This document shows positions 10,621-22,870 of a DNA stretch of 64,000 nt, one piece after another. A program made the position numbers and the translations under genes. Source of the DNA: Welwitschia mirabilis (Eukaryota; Gnetophyta; Gnetopsida; Welwitschiales). Every line of letters starts with the position of its first letter. Within the stretch, counting starts at the first letter, position 1. The stretch lies in assembly GCA_051453625.1 (NCBI GenBank), contig JBOZIK010000001.1, forward strand, positions 49,647,691 to 49,711,690, in the 5' to 3' direction. The notes under the pieces were generated by a model. That model had not been told where the DNA came from and ran no database searches. It was given only the letters and a program-made list of their open reading frames with translations.

Positions 10621-12990
10621 CTTTATGAAGTTATCATAACTAATAAATCTTTTACTTAGGAATTTCAAAGTGAGAAGATGGAATTCACCTAATCTTAAGA
10701 CATTCGCATGTCTATGAACTTCATTTCAAAGGAAGATGCCTTAGTTCTTTTGTTCTCTCTTAATGGTATGAGTCTTTAATTATTTGAGTGTTCTATTTTA
10801 TTTCTCATCTTATTACTTTAGCCTTATTCTTATGAGTACCCAGTCATGTAGAATTTATTTTTTCACTTCTAAGAGGAAAAAAAGAAAAAGGAAAATAGAA
10901 AAAAAAAGAAAAAAGAAAAAAAATAACCATAANNNNNNNNNNNNNNNNNNNNNNNNNNNNNNNNNNNNNNNNNNNNNNNNNNNNNNNNNNNNNNNNNNNN
11001 NNNNNNNNNNNNNNNNNNNNNNNNNNNNNNNNNNNNNNNNNNNNNNNNNNNNNNNNNNNNNNNNNNNNNNNNNNNNNNNNNNNNNNNNNNNNNNNNNNNN
11101 NNNNNNNNNNNNNNNNNNNNNNNNNNNNNNNNNNNNNNNNNNNNNNNNNNNNNNNNNNNNNNNNNNNNNNNNNNNNNNNNNNNNNNNNNNNNNNNNNNNN
11201 NNNNNNNNNNNNNNNNNNNNNNNNNNNNNNNNNNNNNNNNNNNNNNNNNNNNNNNNNNNNNNNNNNNNNNNNNNNNNNNNNNNNNNNNNNNNNNNNNNNN
11301 NNNNNNNNNNNNNNNNNNNNNNNNNNNNNNNNNNNNNNNNNNNNNNNNNNNNNNNNNNNNNNNNNNNNNNNNNNNNNNNNNNNNNNNNNNNNNNNNNNNN
11401 NNNNNNNNNNNNNNNNNNNNNNNNNNNNNNNNNNNNNNNNNNNNNNNNNNNNNNNNNNNNNNNNNNNNNNNNNNNNNNNNNNNNNNNNNNNNNNNNNNNN
11501 NNNNNNNNNNNNNNNNNNNNNNNNNNNNNNNNNNNNNNNNNNNNNNNNNNNNNNNNNNNNNNNNNNNNNNNNNNNNNNNNNNNNNNNNNNNNNNNNNNNN
11601 NNNNNNNNNNATTTTTGGATTCTGATTTTTTTTGAGGTATGAGTAGGTAAGTTTATTTTTGAGCATCTTTTAAACTTATCATCTATTGATTAATAACATT
11701 AGATATAATTAACATTATCATAGTCATTACCCATTTGAGTCGTACTTTTTAAATGTTTATTTATTTATTTATTTCACATTATGTCATGCATTATTAATTA
11801 GGTGATTTTATAGTTTCTACTAAGGGACTTTGCTAGGTTGAAATTTTGGATATGTAAATAATCTTCTTCATGTTTCTAGTTATCCATTTTCATTATGTTT
11901 TCTTAGTTGTTTTCTTTAGCATTTTCAAAATCATTTATGTATCTTTTTCCATATAATAATTAGGACTTGATCATTTGGTAGTTTTTTTATTGTCTTTTTG
12001 TTTTCACTCTTATTTTTTATTAAAAAGGATTGTTTTCCTTTTAGCACTTTCATTGATACATTCCTTTTACTTTGATTCATGTATTCCTTTCATTTTATGT
12101 TGATGTTTTTTTTCCCATTTATCGACTTTTAAGTTTGCATACATTTACTTACAAAATCTTAAATGCTTATTAAGTTTGGAATACATTTGAGGATTTTCTT
12201 TAGCATTGATTATATTTCTTTGGTTCTTTATCATGACTTGATCAGTTTTTATTGCCTTGAGCTTTTCATATTTTCACTTCTTTTACCATGATTTCTTGGA
12301 TGACGATTCTTATATTTTACCTATCTTTCAGAATTTATGATGACTTTTTAGAGATTCACTATTGCTATTTTTGATTATCCAATTCTACCTAAACTTTACT
12401 ATTTTTCCATATTATTCATTTTCTAAGTCTCATTCCACATTTATTGTCCAAATAACTAGATGGATAACAAATCTTCTCTTAGCTTATTGCAATATGGGAC
12501 ACACTAATTCTTCTATTTTAGGTTGGCTAGGTGTTGAGGGGAGGCAAGAACAATTTATGTAAAATCTTAAACATATTTAAGTAAAAATTTTATTTATGAG
12601 GGTCATTTTAAGATTTCATGATACATATATATGATGTGTTGGTTGATATATAATTTTATATTACTTGTATGATATGCATTATAAGCATTATTTAGTAGGC
12701 CATAACAACACAATTATAGAAATTTCTTGTAGATGTGATCCAGGATACTCAAGAAAGCATGAACAAAGAAAGTAATATTATGATTTTTTTCTTTTGAATT
12801 TTTCTCTTATAGATTATATTTAAAACTTACTAATGGATTTGTATGCATCATTTTAAGTTATCTCTTCTTAGTTTATATACATCGTTCTTAGTATCACTTG
12901 CATACACATCATCATTTTCTAAAGTTATCATTTTTGCATCTTATAACAATTATTGTGCATGATACTCAATTTTTATATTGCAATGTGTTA
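10530..12990 (+). other. Long 3' noncoding domain of element B
   Basis: The stretch after the ORF has no coding capacity. It opens with the block shared with A (1-300) and E (22080-22360). A purine-rich A/G tract follows at 10870-10932, also present in E near 22020-22060 in reverse. After the gap, 11611-12050 aligns with E at about 21200-21720 in reverse, and 12560-13290 aligns with E at 20000-20760. The order is collinear, so B and E share the whole 3' domain. Confidence 0.7.
10933..11610. other. 678-N assembly gap inside element B
   Basis: The gap starts after an A/G-rich low-complexity tract. By comparison with E, the missing sequence should correspond to roughly 21720-22000. Reading frames that appear to cross it are meaningless. 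Confidence 0.95.
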
Positions 12991-13269
12991 AATAGGTTAA
13001 TTAGGGGGGTAATGAAAATATCAATACTTTTTTTTTTTTTTATGATTATGTTTGCAGATATCTAACTTCCATTCTAATTTTTCAAGAGCTGTCATCCCAT
13101 TTTTGTCTAAACAACATATCTATTATGTATCTCATGGAGGTATTATATCACTTAATTAGTTTTTAATGTCAATATTTATGAACACAATTTACATTGTCCC
13201 TAATTACTAGTTATCTTGATCAAATTGGATTATAATATTATTGATTACTTACTTTATCAGGGATTGACA

Positions 13270-13287
13270 AGGCTAAGAAAGAGGCTA
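13270..13287 (+). promoter_or_regulatory. Probable polypurine tract of element B
   Basis: A purine-rich segment (AAGGCTAAGAAAGAGGC) lies directly before the 3' LTR. It occupies the position of the tract in E, which on the minus strand reads AAGTGGGGGAC before its LTR. Both follow a TTTATCAGG phrase, which supports the alignment. Confidence 0.55.
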
Positions 13288-14581
13288 TGATATGATGCCA
13301 ATTTGTTTTGAGTACTTGTATATGTTTAGATGTAATTCTGATGATTATGGAGAGTCAATGGGATGAGCATGGAAACACATAATTTTTGGCATGCATTTCA
13401 GGCATATTTCAATACTTAGTGCTTTAGAGGAAGAGTAATTACACAAAAGACTAATTTCTCTTAAGCTGAAAAGATAATAAAGATTGTCATTTTCACTATT
13501 CTCTCAATGATAGACAGAATGATAACACTTTAGTAGCTATTTGGGATGCTGATGTGGATTAGAGATAGAAGCTAATGAGTCCTTTTTTTCTAAAGAGGTA
13601 TCATCTCCAATGTCATTTCCATGACATGTAGGATGACAACACATTTGAAGCCATATACGAGGCTGATTGTGGAGCCAAAAGCTAATGACTCATCTATTAT
13701 TATAAGGCTTCATCCCTAGTGTTATCTCCATGATAGTTAGGATGATACTGAAGTAAAATAGGTAGCTGACTTTCATCTATTTCATTCATATCTTTCTTAG
13801 GATGAAGCATGTTTTTAGTGCAATTATTCACCTTAAGCATTGGTTAGGTTTTTCTTTTTGTATAAATAAATCTTTCCCATTCTCCTATCAATGTTTAATA
13901 CATCAAAAATTCTCATGATAGGAGATTCAAGGGTAGGAAATTTATCCTTTATTGTTACATAGAGATGTCTTCCTTGGTATTTGGCTGTGCATCCTCCATT
14001 GAGATGCAGCTGCCTTATAACTTGCATGCTAGTTCACTTAATAAAAATGCTATTTCTCTTTTATTTATTTAATACTTTACATGTACCTTATGGTTTATAT
14101 TGTTCTTGATTCAATGACAGTTTCACTTATGATATAGGTCCTAAGACAACCTTTGTTAAGGTTGAAAATATTAGTTTAGGTGCATTTTTAAGGTTAACTT
14201 GCATTACATTCTAGTTAATTTACTTGATAGCTTAAGTTAGTCTTGTTTACTAATAGTTTTCCCTTAACTAATTTAGGCTATACAGATTTAATCTTCCTGA
14301 TAAGTTAATTTGATAACCAGATAGGTGTTCATATAGAATAGATTACATACACATTTGCATAAGTCTGTCTCATTGAATTATTTCTTGTATTGTTCTTTAG
14401 ATTTTAAAAAATAGAATATTTTTTGGAGACCAATTCTATTTCTTCTTTCATATGCCTTTAATGGATTTACGGCATTTGGGTCACTTTCATCTATATTAGT
14501 GTGTTGTATTTGTAATATATCTATTTTTAATTGATAGGATTAAGTAAGAGGTAAAGGATTACAAAATTACACATTATAATA
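13288..14581 (+). repeat. 3' LTR of element B
   Basis: This LTR of about 1.29 kb begins at TGATATGATGCC and ends at TATAATA, where the 5' LTR has CACAACA. The 13890-14580 part aligns in reverse with the LTRs of A and E, including the phrase around CAACCTTTGTTAAGGTTG. Two palindromes lie at 13600-13637 and 13709-13746. The outer flank at 14582 switches to minus-strand family sequence (fragment C). Confidence 0.85.
13600..13746. repeat. Two palindromic repeats in the 3' LTR of element B
   Basis: 13600-13637 has arms ATCATC...GGATGAC around a perfect TGTCAT-TTCC-ATGACA stem-loop. 13709-13746 has arms TCATCC...GGATGA around GTTATCTCCATGATA. They are among the best-preserved copies in the window. 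Confidence 0.85.
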
Positions 14582-14779
14582 ATGTGTCAAAACTCAAAAA
14601 GAAAATTAGAAAAAACTAAACTTGAAAAGTTTCAAAAGAATAGATGGGAAAAATTAGCATCATAAACTAATAAAATTTATTTGCAAAAAGAAAATTAACT
14701 CCTATAAAAAAAACTATGAATGTAAATAAAATTCAATAAAAAACTACTAAATGATGAAGTCCTAAGAATTTGTGATGAA
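14582..14779 (-). mobile_element. Fragment C: 3' noncoding domain of another family member
   Basis: This fragment aligns on the same strand with E at about 21205-21400, sharing TCAAAACTCAAAAAGAA and GATGGGAAAAATTAGCATCAT. It is the host into which B was inserted and is cut on the right by a 100-N gap (14780-14879). I cannot trace it beyond the gap. Confidence 0.7.
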
Positions 14780-14879
14780 NNNNNNNNNNNNNNNNNNNNN
14801 NNNNNNNNNNNNNNNNNNNNNNNNNNNNNNNNNNNNNNNNNNNNNNNNNNNNNNNNNNNNNNNNNNNNNNNNNNNNNNN

Positions 14880-16158
14880 TACATTGACATTACTCTAATG
14901 TTTTTCTATCATGCATGTCATTCCTACTCAACATGGATTTTGCATTTGACTTAGCAAATTCATACTCTCTGCTATGATAATCATCCTTTAACATTACTGG
15001 TGATATGAAAGAGTTCTTTGCTATGCTTCCTTGAAATGCCACTTTAGCTCCTCATTATTCTATGCTTTTACTTTGCATTTCCTCTTCTTATTACCTCCCA
15101 AAATACCTCACCTCTTATTAACTGTGCTCTACTGTTACTATTGATTAGTGGTACATTTGGATGTTTCTTCTAAACAAACCATCCAAATTATTACTACTTA
15201 TTTGACTTTCTCTTGGCATCTATTTGTTTGGAAATTAGGTTACGTACTTGGGCCTCTAAGATCATCAGAAGGCTATAATAAAAGTTCTTCCTACAATGCA
15301 ACATAGAAAGCTTGTCCACTAGTATTAATTAATGTTAGCAAACTATGTTCAATAGAAATTTAAAGCATAAAAAAAAAGTCAAGAAAGTGAAATTTCTAGT
15401 AAACCCATTTGGTAGTGGTTAAAGTCATTTGGAGTCCTCTTTCTACCTCCATTTTTGTGCTATTTTTACACATCCTCTCATTGCCTACACACCACCTCCA
15501 ACCCGCCTTACTAGCTAAGCTTTATTTTTCCCTTTCCCTTTTATTTATTATTGTTTGCTAAGAATGGTAGCTAAGATATAAGCTATTAAGTTGTTGTAGT
15601 GATAAAGGATTTTCTTTGTCAAGTTACAGTTGCAAGTTTAAGTTGTCATAGGGTAAAATATTTTGGATTTTGACTTTTTTATTATTTGATTACACACATA
15701 TAGATGTCTACTTTTAGACAATTATCATTGGAATTATGCAGATGTGTTTTGTGCTGCTTTTTTAGCCCTATTTCATGAATATGTTTATTAGCTAAGTTAT
15801 TACTCAACCATTATCCACCTCTCATGCACATTCAACATATTTTTAAGGTTTTTTGAACTTATCTTTTTTAAGCCTTTATGAGTTTTTTGGTCATTTTCTT
15901 AACTTGTAAGCCCAAAACTCAATTTTTTTGAGTTTTTTCTTGTACTTGTTCAAGTTTTGGGTATTTCTTGATCATTGTAAGTTCTTAACTTTTATTTATT
16001 TTGTTCATCAAGTCAAGTTCAGAGGTGGAGCAAGAGCTAGTTGAGATTATGTTTTTACCTCACAAGACTCAAGTTTATCATTTGGATAGATTAAGCTAAG
16101 TTGGAATGTTAAGCAATATCCACTTAGATTAACTATATCAAATTAGGACCTATTTTCA
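14880..16158. other. Unassigned AT-rich DNA
   Basis: I see no ORF, RNA gene or family match. A slightly less AT-rich patch at about 15420-15530 has no recognisable content. Confidence 0.5.
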
Positions 16159-16190
16159 TGTGTGTGTGTGTGTGTGTGTTTTTTTTTTTC
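16159..16190. repeat. (TG)n microsatellite followed by a T-run
   Basis: About ten TG units are followed by an eleven-base T-run. Confidence 0.95.
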
Positions 16191-17223
16191 TTCTCTTACC
16201 TTTTCACACACTTAAAATTTTTAAGTTTAAAATTCTGTTTAAAGCTTTAAAAAGGAAAATTATTAATCACTTTAAATACTTAACTCATTCACCAAGAGTA
16301 AGTTTGATTGATGGTAGGCATAAGAAGTCTTACATAGATGGCACTCCATGTTGGACTTCATATTTCCTTTTGAAGCTTATTACACAGTCATAACTACCAT
16401 AAATATGAAGTTCAAGTTCTATGGAGAGCTATGTCTCTTTTAAGTGAAAACATCTTAAGCACATCAAGGTTCAGATTCTCATGTACACCTTCGTAATTGA
16501 GGTATATTAGGTGAAGGTAGAAGGTAAAGTGATAAGACCCACTTGGATTTTATTACTAAGGGGATGTAGGATTAATAAAATATTTAAAATTTACTAAGTT
16601 AGAGGTGGAAGTAGTTCACCAAAATTGCATATAATCTTCCTACGAAAGTATAAATCTAAGGTGATTAAAACTAGCTAAAGACTTACACACATCACTGACA
16701 TGACTCACACTTGCTTCTTTACTCCATTAGGAGATAAGGGATAGCATCCCTTGGAAGGAATGTAATTAACAAGTAGATTTGAAAGCAAATCTAAAATTCA
16801 TCAATCTTAGCATTGTCATCACATTAACCAAATCTAAGACCCTTTAAAAATTTACGTTACTCCCATTAAGAAGTGTTAACAAACTACTTTTTCTTTTCTT
16901 TCATGGATGTAGGATTTCAATCATTTAAAGAGGTTTAGAACTTTTTCATACTTTGTGATTTTGATAGCTCACTCAGATTATGGGAATATCCCCTTTCGTT
17001 GTGACTATACCTCTTCATTGTGATCCCTGGCTCTTACATTGTGACTTGAATAGATCACTTAAAACTGTGCATGAGAGAAAGATCCCTTTTTTTATGCCTA
17101 TAACATTGTCTTCATTACCCTTGTCTATTTCACTTTTAATAGTAAATATGAGAAAGATTCCTCTAGAATATGACTTTATCTCACAACTTATCAAACCTCT
17201 TTTATTTCTTCCCATAGTACATC
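16191..17223. other. Unassigned DNA upstream of copia fragment D
   Basis: No coding signal is present. Because gag of D starts at 17224, a copia LTR and leader would be expected here. TGTTGGACTTC at about 16350 looks like a possible LTR start, but I find no matching PBS or second LTR, so I do not call one. Confidence 0.4.
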
Positions 17224-18760
17224 ATGGCTTCAATGCCAAAAGATAGATTCCAGATCTAGTTAGATAGCTTCATGCCAATTTTAACTATAGAAATCATGAT
17301 CACCCTTAGGATGACTTTGCATGATGATTAAAGTTGGGAGAAATGGAATGAATACTTCATGTTTATAATGCGAATTTATGGATTTAATAAAGATTTTTTT
17401 TGATAAAGGCATGTTCCTCTTTAGAACAAGGATGAAGAAGATGCATGACAAGCCATTAATAAGAAGTTCACAGAGATCGTATAAAAATTAGTGGTCACTC
17501 TATGTAAGAAGTTGGTTGAGAGAAGTAAATTTAGTTATACTAACTATTGTATTTTGTGCGAAACATTTTATGCGAAGAATGATCTAGAGTTGATCAACTT
17601 TATTATAAGTATAAATAGCCTTCATTATGAAAAAGGCAAAATGCATCAGTTCATAGCTAAAATAATAGATATTAAGGTAAAGATTGCTAATATAGACCTA
17701 AAGAATCAAATATGAAATAATTATTTCAACTTGACTCATTGCTATTTAGAGGATTTGTCTCTTCCTAGTTGCATTCTATCCCTTCATGAAAGTAGGTTCC
17801 TATAAAAAATAAACTTTGACATTCTTATTAAGGATCTAATATCATAAAAGCATAATTCAACCTCCCAGACTCTTTATACTATGATGCAACATTCAAAGTT
17901 TCTTATTCTCATGGTCCACCTTAACAAAAAAAAAATCCTGTAAACAAACCTCATTAGCTTAAGGACAAGCATAATGATAAATAAAATGCTCTACATAAAT
18001 AATAATCTACTTTGCCAAATCCTCATAATCAGCCTCAATAAAAGAAGAAGCTAGATCAAAAACTACTGCTCCTAATAAAAATAGATATCAATGCTTATGA
18101 TGTAAAAGACAAGGTTATATTATAGACTTCTATAGGATTTATTGAAAAAGGATAAAATCTACCCCAAAGGAAATGCAATAATCAAATAATTTGGTTCATT
18201 TAAAGGTGATGCATTCTTTGAATCCAACATAGTTCTTGAAAACTTTAATTTTATTAATATAAGTGAGGGCATACCTTAATATAAGGCATGATATATTAAC
18301 ATGGATGTAAATTATCACATGATTTATAGACATGATTATTTTAATACCTTTTTCGAAGCACCAAGTGTTGTATATCTAGTAAATAGAATATCAGTTCTTG
18401 TGAAAGAGTATGATTTTGTTATTCTTAAATTGACATCACTGTCTTCACAAAGCACCTTAAATGTTCTACATATGCCTTCCTTAAGGTTGCATCTTCTCTT
18501 TGTTTTAACTCTGCTAAGAGAAGATTACTTAATCTCCATGATGAAGCACTTAGTCAACATTTATAATGGAAATAATTAGTTATGAAGGGCTACATGAATG
18601 GAAAGCTTGCTTGTCTTCAAGGATTATCAGAATGCATGAAATAGCTTGCACAATTTCCCAAGACTACATTACTCCATCATTACTATCGCATGCTCGTTTA
18701 GAGCATTTAATGCTGTGAGCATTGAACATCATGCATGAGAATGAACATCATCTTCTTCTA
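17224..18760 (+). pseudogene. Fragment D: Ty1/copia gag-protease-preintegrase relic
   Basis: The plus strand carries a decayed copia polyprotein. The proposed start is ATG at 17224 (MASMPKDRFQI). A gag signature appears near 17336 (SWEKWNEYFMF), then KGKMHQFIAKIIDI at about 17630, and a knuckle remnant (RQGYIIDFY) at about 18100. Protease lies at 18301-18579, where NYHMIYRHDYFNTF, VILKLTSL and LHMPSLRLHLL follow the copia order around HMT, VILKL and L..VPSLR.NLLS. At about 18575 there is LVMKGYMNGKLACLQG, then HARLEHLML with ALNIM near 18690-18745, the preintegrase W-H-RLGH motif. Frameshifts and stops are common. Element E cuts it off, and I do not find its integrase on E's far side. Confidence 0.75.
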
Positions 18761-18766
18761 GCCATT

Positions 18767-20000
18767 AGTTGTAATGCGTATTTATGTAATTGTTTACATC
18801 TTTGATTAAATCCTATTAATTACAAATATTTACAAAACACACACACTAGTATAGACAAGAGTGAACTTGAATGTTATAATTCATCGAAGGCACTAGGCTA
18901 GAAGCTAGAGAATTGATTTAAGCGATGCATTTTTGTATTTTTATTTTTTGTTCAATAATAAAAGTAACAATGTAAGAAAATAAACATACTAATGTAATGC
19001 AAATGAAGCCTATTCTAAATGCAATATTTATTAGACTACCAAATCTCTATCACCAAGATCAGCACTGTATAACCTAGATCAATTAAGAAAACTGTTACTA
19101 ATCCTAAGTAACCTAGGCTATTAAGTACATTGAATACAATATGGAAAACATATAGTGATTAACCTAGGAAATATAAAATATAGTTTAATGCAAATTCTAA
19201 ACTAATGTATTCAACATTAACAAATGTTACCCTTAATGACCTATATCAATTATAAAACTATCATGAAATTATAACTAACATAAACCATAAGGGATATGCA
19301 CATGAATAAGACTAAAAGAAGATTTTTATTAAAGTCGAACCAACATCTTATTACAAAGCAGTAGCACCTCAATAAAGGAGACATAGCCTAACCCCCAAAA
19401 AACTTCTCTCTACAACTAACGAATGAACCTTTTATCCTTTAATCTCTTGTCATGAGATTTTTAGGTATCAAAGAAGATAAACTCATAGTGGAGTGAAGGA
19501 GGTATTTATTACAACAACAGACTTTAAAAATAACAAATCTAATAGATGTAATAGAAATCCTAATAGCACATAAGAGGCATATAATACATTACACAAGTTT
19601 GGTGAAGTTTGGTGCATTGATTAATTTTAGATGTCATCCTAATGGTTATCCAAATGATGATGGGGATGATTCCACATCAAGAGAAGTTCTATATTTAGCT
19701 TCTATCATTGGTATAGTTAGCATCCTTATTATAGCTTATTATCAAGATGATAAAGGGGATGATAGACTTTTTAAAGCTCTTTCATCAAGTTAAAATTGGC
19801 CTTAAAGTTTGTTAACTTCTTCTTAGAATGTAAAGTATTAGAAATCATTTAAAATACCTCCAAATGTAGTGGTACTTATGCATTTCTATGATTTTCTTCT
19901 TGACTCTCAATAATCATTATTTTCTACTTAAACCTATCTAAATATCCTACAAAACTACTAAAAATAACCCATAAAAAACATACAATTTGGCATTGCAATG
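18767..20000 (-). repeat. 3' LTR of element E
   Basis: This LTR is about 1.23 kb and aligns along its length with 26532-27757. Shared phrases include GTATAACCTAGATCAATTAA. Two palindromes lie at 19633-19670 and about 19726-19763. The ends are worn (AGTTG where TGTTG is expected; GCAATG where GCAACA is expected). Confidence 0.87.
19633..19763. repeat. Two palindromic repeats in the 3' LTR of element E
   Basis: 19633-19670 has arms GTCATCC...GGATGAT. The second copy ends in GGGGATGAT at 19763. They lie about 240 and 335 bp from the LTR 5' end, as in A and J. Confidence 0.75.
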
Positions 20001-20015
20001 TAGTCCCCCACTTAT
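20001..20015 (-). promoter_or_regulatory. Polypurine tract of element E
   Basis: The minus strand reads AAGTGGGGGACTA immediately before the 3' LTR, the expected place for the plus-strand primer. Confidence 0.75.
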
Positions 20016-22500
20016 TCTTATTGGTCCTGATAAAGTAGGCAATAGATATAATTACAATCTAAATATAAAAGAAAAACACTAACTAGGGAAATGTAAATTA
20101 ATTTTAAAAATGTCATAATGCATGATCGATTTCAAAATTTAATAAATTGAAAGTTTTACCTTGGTAGATAATGTAATCATGGTGTCATTAGGTACATCAT
20201 CTAGGCGATAATTAGGAGGATAGCTCTTAAAAATCTATCTATAAAATTAAATGCCTACAAGCATGCTTATCAGAAAATAAGATCAAAACACTTACCAGTG
20301 CATTATCCTCCTACTTAAAACATTTAGCATAATGAAAAGATAGAGATTGAATGTCATAATAAAAAGAAGTATCATAAGATATAACCATAATCACTTAAAT
20401 AAATGATGTAAATGTATAATAATAAAAAGTAATAACTCAAAAATGATATTCATAAATCAAACATTAAATTTTTAAGCATAATCTATAAGGAAAAATATAT
20501 CAAAAATAAATAATCATAACATTATTCCCTTGGTCTATGATCTTTTGAATCACTTGGATCAGTCTTGTAAGGAAAATAAGCTACAAGTATTTTTTTCTAT
20601 CAAGTACATAGTTTACTAAATATTATTCATAATGCATCTTATTCAAATAATAGGTGATCAAAATAGAATAAATACATTACAGATATGTATTGTGAAAATT
20701 CAAAATGACCCTAAAAAATTTAAAGTTTTTACTTAAAATATTTCAAAATGTATGTCCTGCCCCCTCACAATGAATCAATACATTCCATATTGCATTAATA
20801 TGAGACAAAAAAGATCAATATGCAAGTATAAGTAAGTAAAAAAGATAGGCTTTAGAGCAATAACCTTTGTGTAACAAAAGGATGAGAAATAGTAAAGACA
20901 AAGATGAAATATCAAAATGATAATTCTCAAAATATATTAGTGTGTCATCCTTACTAGTCATCTAGATAATAAGGTGGACAATAGGGTTTTCATAAGATTT
21001 GGAAAAAATTAAAGCACCAGTAGAATAAGTTAGGCTTAGATAGCATTAAGAAGGTTTTAGAAACTTATCAGAAAGTTCAAAAGATGGTAAATGACTAAGA
21101 ATCATGATAAATCAAGGCATGATAAAAAGGTAAATTTATAATGCACCAAGCTAAGAAAGATTCTAAAATGTACCATAAACTCACAATTATTAAAAGATAG
21201 GATCTATCAAAACTCAAAAAGAACATTAAAGAACTAAACTCGAAAAGATAGCAAAAGAATAGATGGGAAAAATTAGCATCATAAATAAAAAGAAAATTAT
21301 TTTTTAAAAGAAAATTAACTCCTATAAAGAAAATTTATGAGTGAAAATAGAAATAAATAAGAAAACTACCAACTGATTAAGTCTAAAGCATTTGTAATGA
21401 CAAAGTATGGAAATGACTTGGAAATACCAAAGAAAACAACTAAGGAAATTAAAATGGAAATCGACAACTAGGAATATGAAGAAGATTGTATATCTACCCT
21501 AAATTCAAACCTAGCAAACTCTCATAGAATAAATCATAAAATTACTTGATTAATAATGCATGAAATAATGCAAAAATCTAATAAAATACCACCCAAATAG
21601 GTAGTGATTATGATGATGCCAAGTAACTAATGTTTTCAAATAATGAATGATAAGATCAAAAGATACTTAAAAATGGACTTACCTACTCACACTCTAAAAC
21701 ACACTGGAATCCTTAAAAGTGAAATAACCACATGAAAATACTGTAAGCATAATAAGTCTAGAAAACGAGCAATGCTTCTAATGATACCAAGAATACTATT
21801 GATCATGTAGCCTCATAGTATTTCATTTTAATTGATTATGAGAGAAGTGCAACCATAGTTAGAGAAGTAGAAAGCTATGAAGCATGGCTAACCAATTCCC
21901 CAGTGGAGTTTGCATAGCCACTAATACTACCAAAGGTTCCTTTCAGGAAATGTACCATGATGCAGTAGGACATCATGATGACCATATATTTAGCACAAAA
22001 GCAATAGCTGATGGTTGTTATTCTCTTTTTTTTTGTTTTTTTATTTTTTCCTTAATTATACTTCTTCAAAGTAAATCACACATGACCACACACTCATAAA
22101 GATGAAGGTGAAGAAATGAGATGAAAAATAAGGAAAGAATAAAAAAAAATCTTCCTTCAAGAAAAAGTTAATAGACATTTAAATATCTTAAGATTAGATA
22201 AATCCAATCTTATCACTTTAATGCCACTAGTCATGGTAACTTCATAAAGTAAAACATTAGTTAAGTATAAAAAATGCTCAAGTGATAGCATAACATCTAC
22301 TAAAATAATAAGCTAAGAAAGAATTTAGATAATGGTAGGAGAACTTTCGAAAAAAATTGCTTCTATCATGTTCAAGATATTTTGCAAAATCATGGATTTT
22401 TAACCTTTGTTGACTTTTTTCAATTTCCCTAATATTCAAATTAGAAATCTCAACTGAGCCACTAAAAATGTAATTCCTCTAAAATAAGGACCTAAACATC
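20016..22500 (-). other. 3' noncoding domain of element E
   Basis: There is no coding capacity. It is collinear with B (10530-13290 in reverse) and, at 21200-21400, with fragment C. The segment 21840-21990 contains a stretch around CCCCAGTGGAGTTT that is also found in element I near 45360, so the module is shared with a more distant element. The block at 22080-22360 matches A at 1-300. Two palindromes lie at 20184-20221 and 20944-20982. Confidence 0.65.
20184..20982. repeat. Palindromic repeats in the 3' noncoding domain of element E
   Basis: 20184-20221 has core ATCATCTAGGCGAT. 20944-20982 has arms GTCATCC...GGACAAT around AGTCATCTAGATAAT. Both are worn but have the family length and layout. 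Confidence 0.65.
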
Positions 22501-22705
22501 TATATATTAATTTATTAAAAATTAAAAACCAAAGATAAAAGCATAATAATAATAAAATCAAAAGGAAATAAAGCAAACTAAAAACAAATTTTATTTAAAT
22601 TCTAAATTCTATTCAAAATTTTATTTGCAAGAAATAAAGAAGAATCTATTCAGGTCATAGGTATTATATTTTCTTTAAAAAAAAAGGTACCAAATAAAAT
22701 AAAGA

Positions 22706-22870
22706 CCCACTGCCTTTACACTCAAGGACCGATGGCCATACGGCCTGAGGAAATCTTTGCATGCCTCTGTTACCTTTTGGGAGGCCTACGCCCCATAGAA
22801 ACTATCTACTTGATACTGATAAAACATGAAAGGCACATATGCATGACAAGGTCATATTTTAGCTCCATAA
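22706..22870 (-). pseudogene. Plastid 23S rRNA fragment (nuclear plastid DNA)
   Basis: On the minus strand the sequence contains TTTCTATGGGGCGTAGG, then CCTCCCAAAAGGTAACAGAG, then TTTCCTCAGGCC and TGAGTGTAAAGGCA. These match, in order, the highly conserved domain V part of plant plastid 23S rRNA as I know it. Differences are mostly C-to-T or G-to-A. A short segment before the final GGGTCTT appears deleted. The patch is visibly GC-richer than everything around it. It lies inside element E in the space where pol is missing. It is too short and worn to function. A mitochondrial origin fits less well. Confidence 0.85.

Larger units (their letters stand above)
7942..14581 (+). mobile_element. Element B: pol-less relative of the Athila-like family
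   Basis: On the plus strand there is the 3' part of a 5' LTR (7942-8272), a tRNA-Asp-type PBS, a leader with palindromes, an unidentified ORF, a long noncoding domain, a purine tract and a 3' LTR (13288-14581). The LTR pieces pair with each other and, in reverse, with the LTRs of A and E. I find no protease, RT, RNase H or integrase. It therefore looks non-autonomous, although gaps at 9277-9376, 9627-9691 and 10933-11610 hide some sequence. The first part of the 5' LTR lies off the window, beyond element A. B itself is inserted in fragment C. Confidence 0.82.

Noticed and set aside
10784-11666. Two long frames on both strands across 10933-11610
   Set aside because: Almost all residues are unknown because they cross N; the known ends are low complexity.
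12995-13020. TTAGGGGGGT tract as the polypurine tract of B
   Set aside because: Alignment with E puts this tract about 280 bp before the LTR; the tract next to the LTR is at 13270-13287.
16980-17246. 88-codon plus-strand frame before D
   Set aside because: It ends just inside the copia gag start, has no recognisable content and is probably leader sequence.
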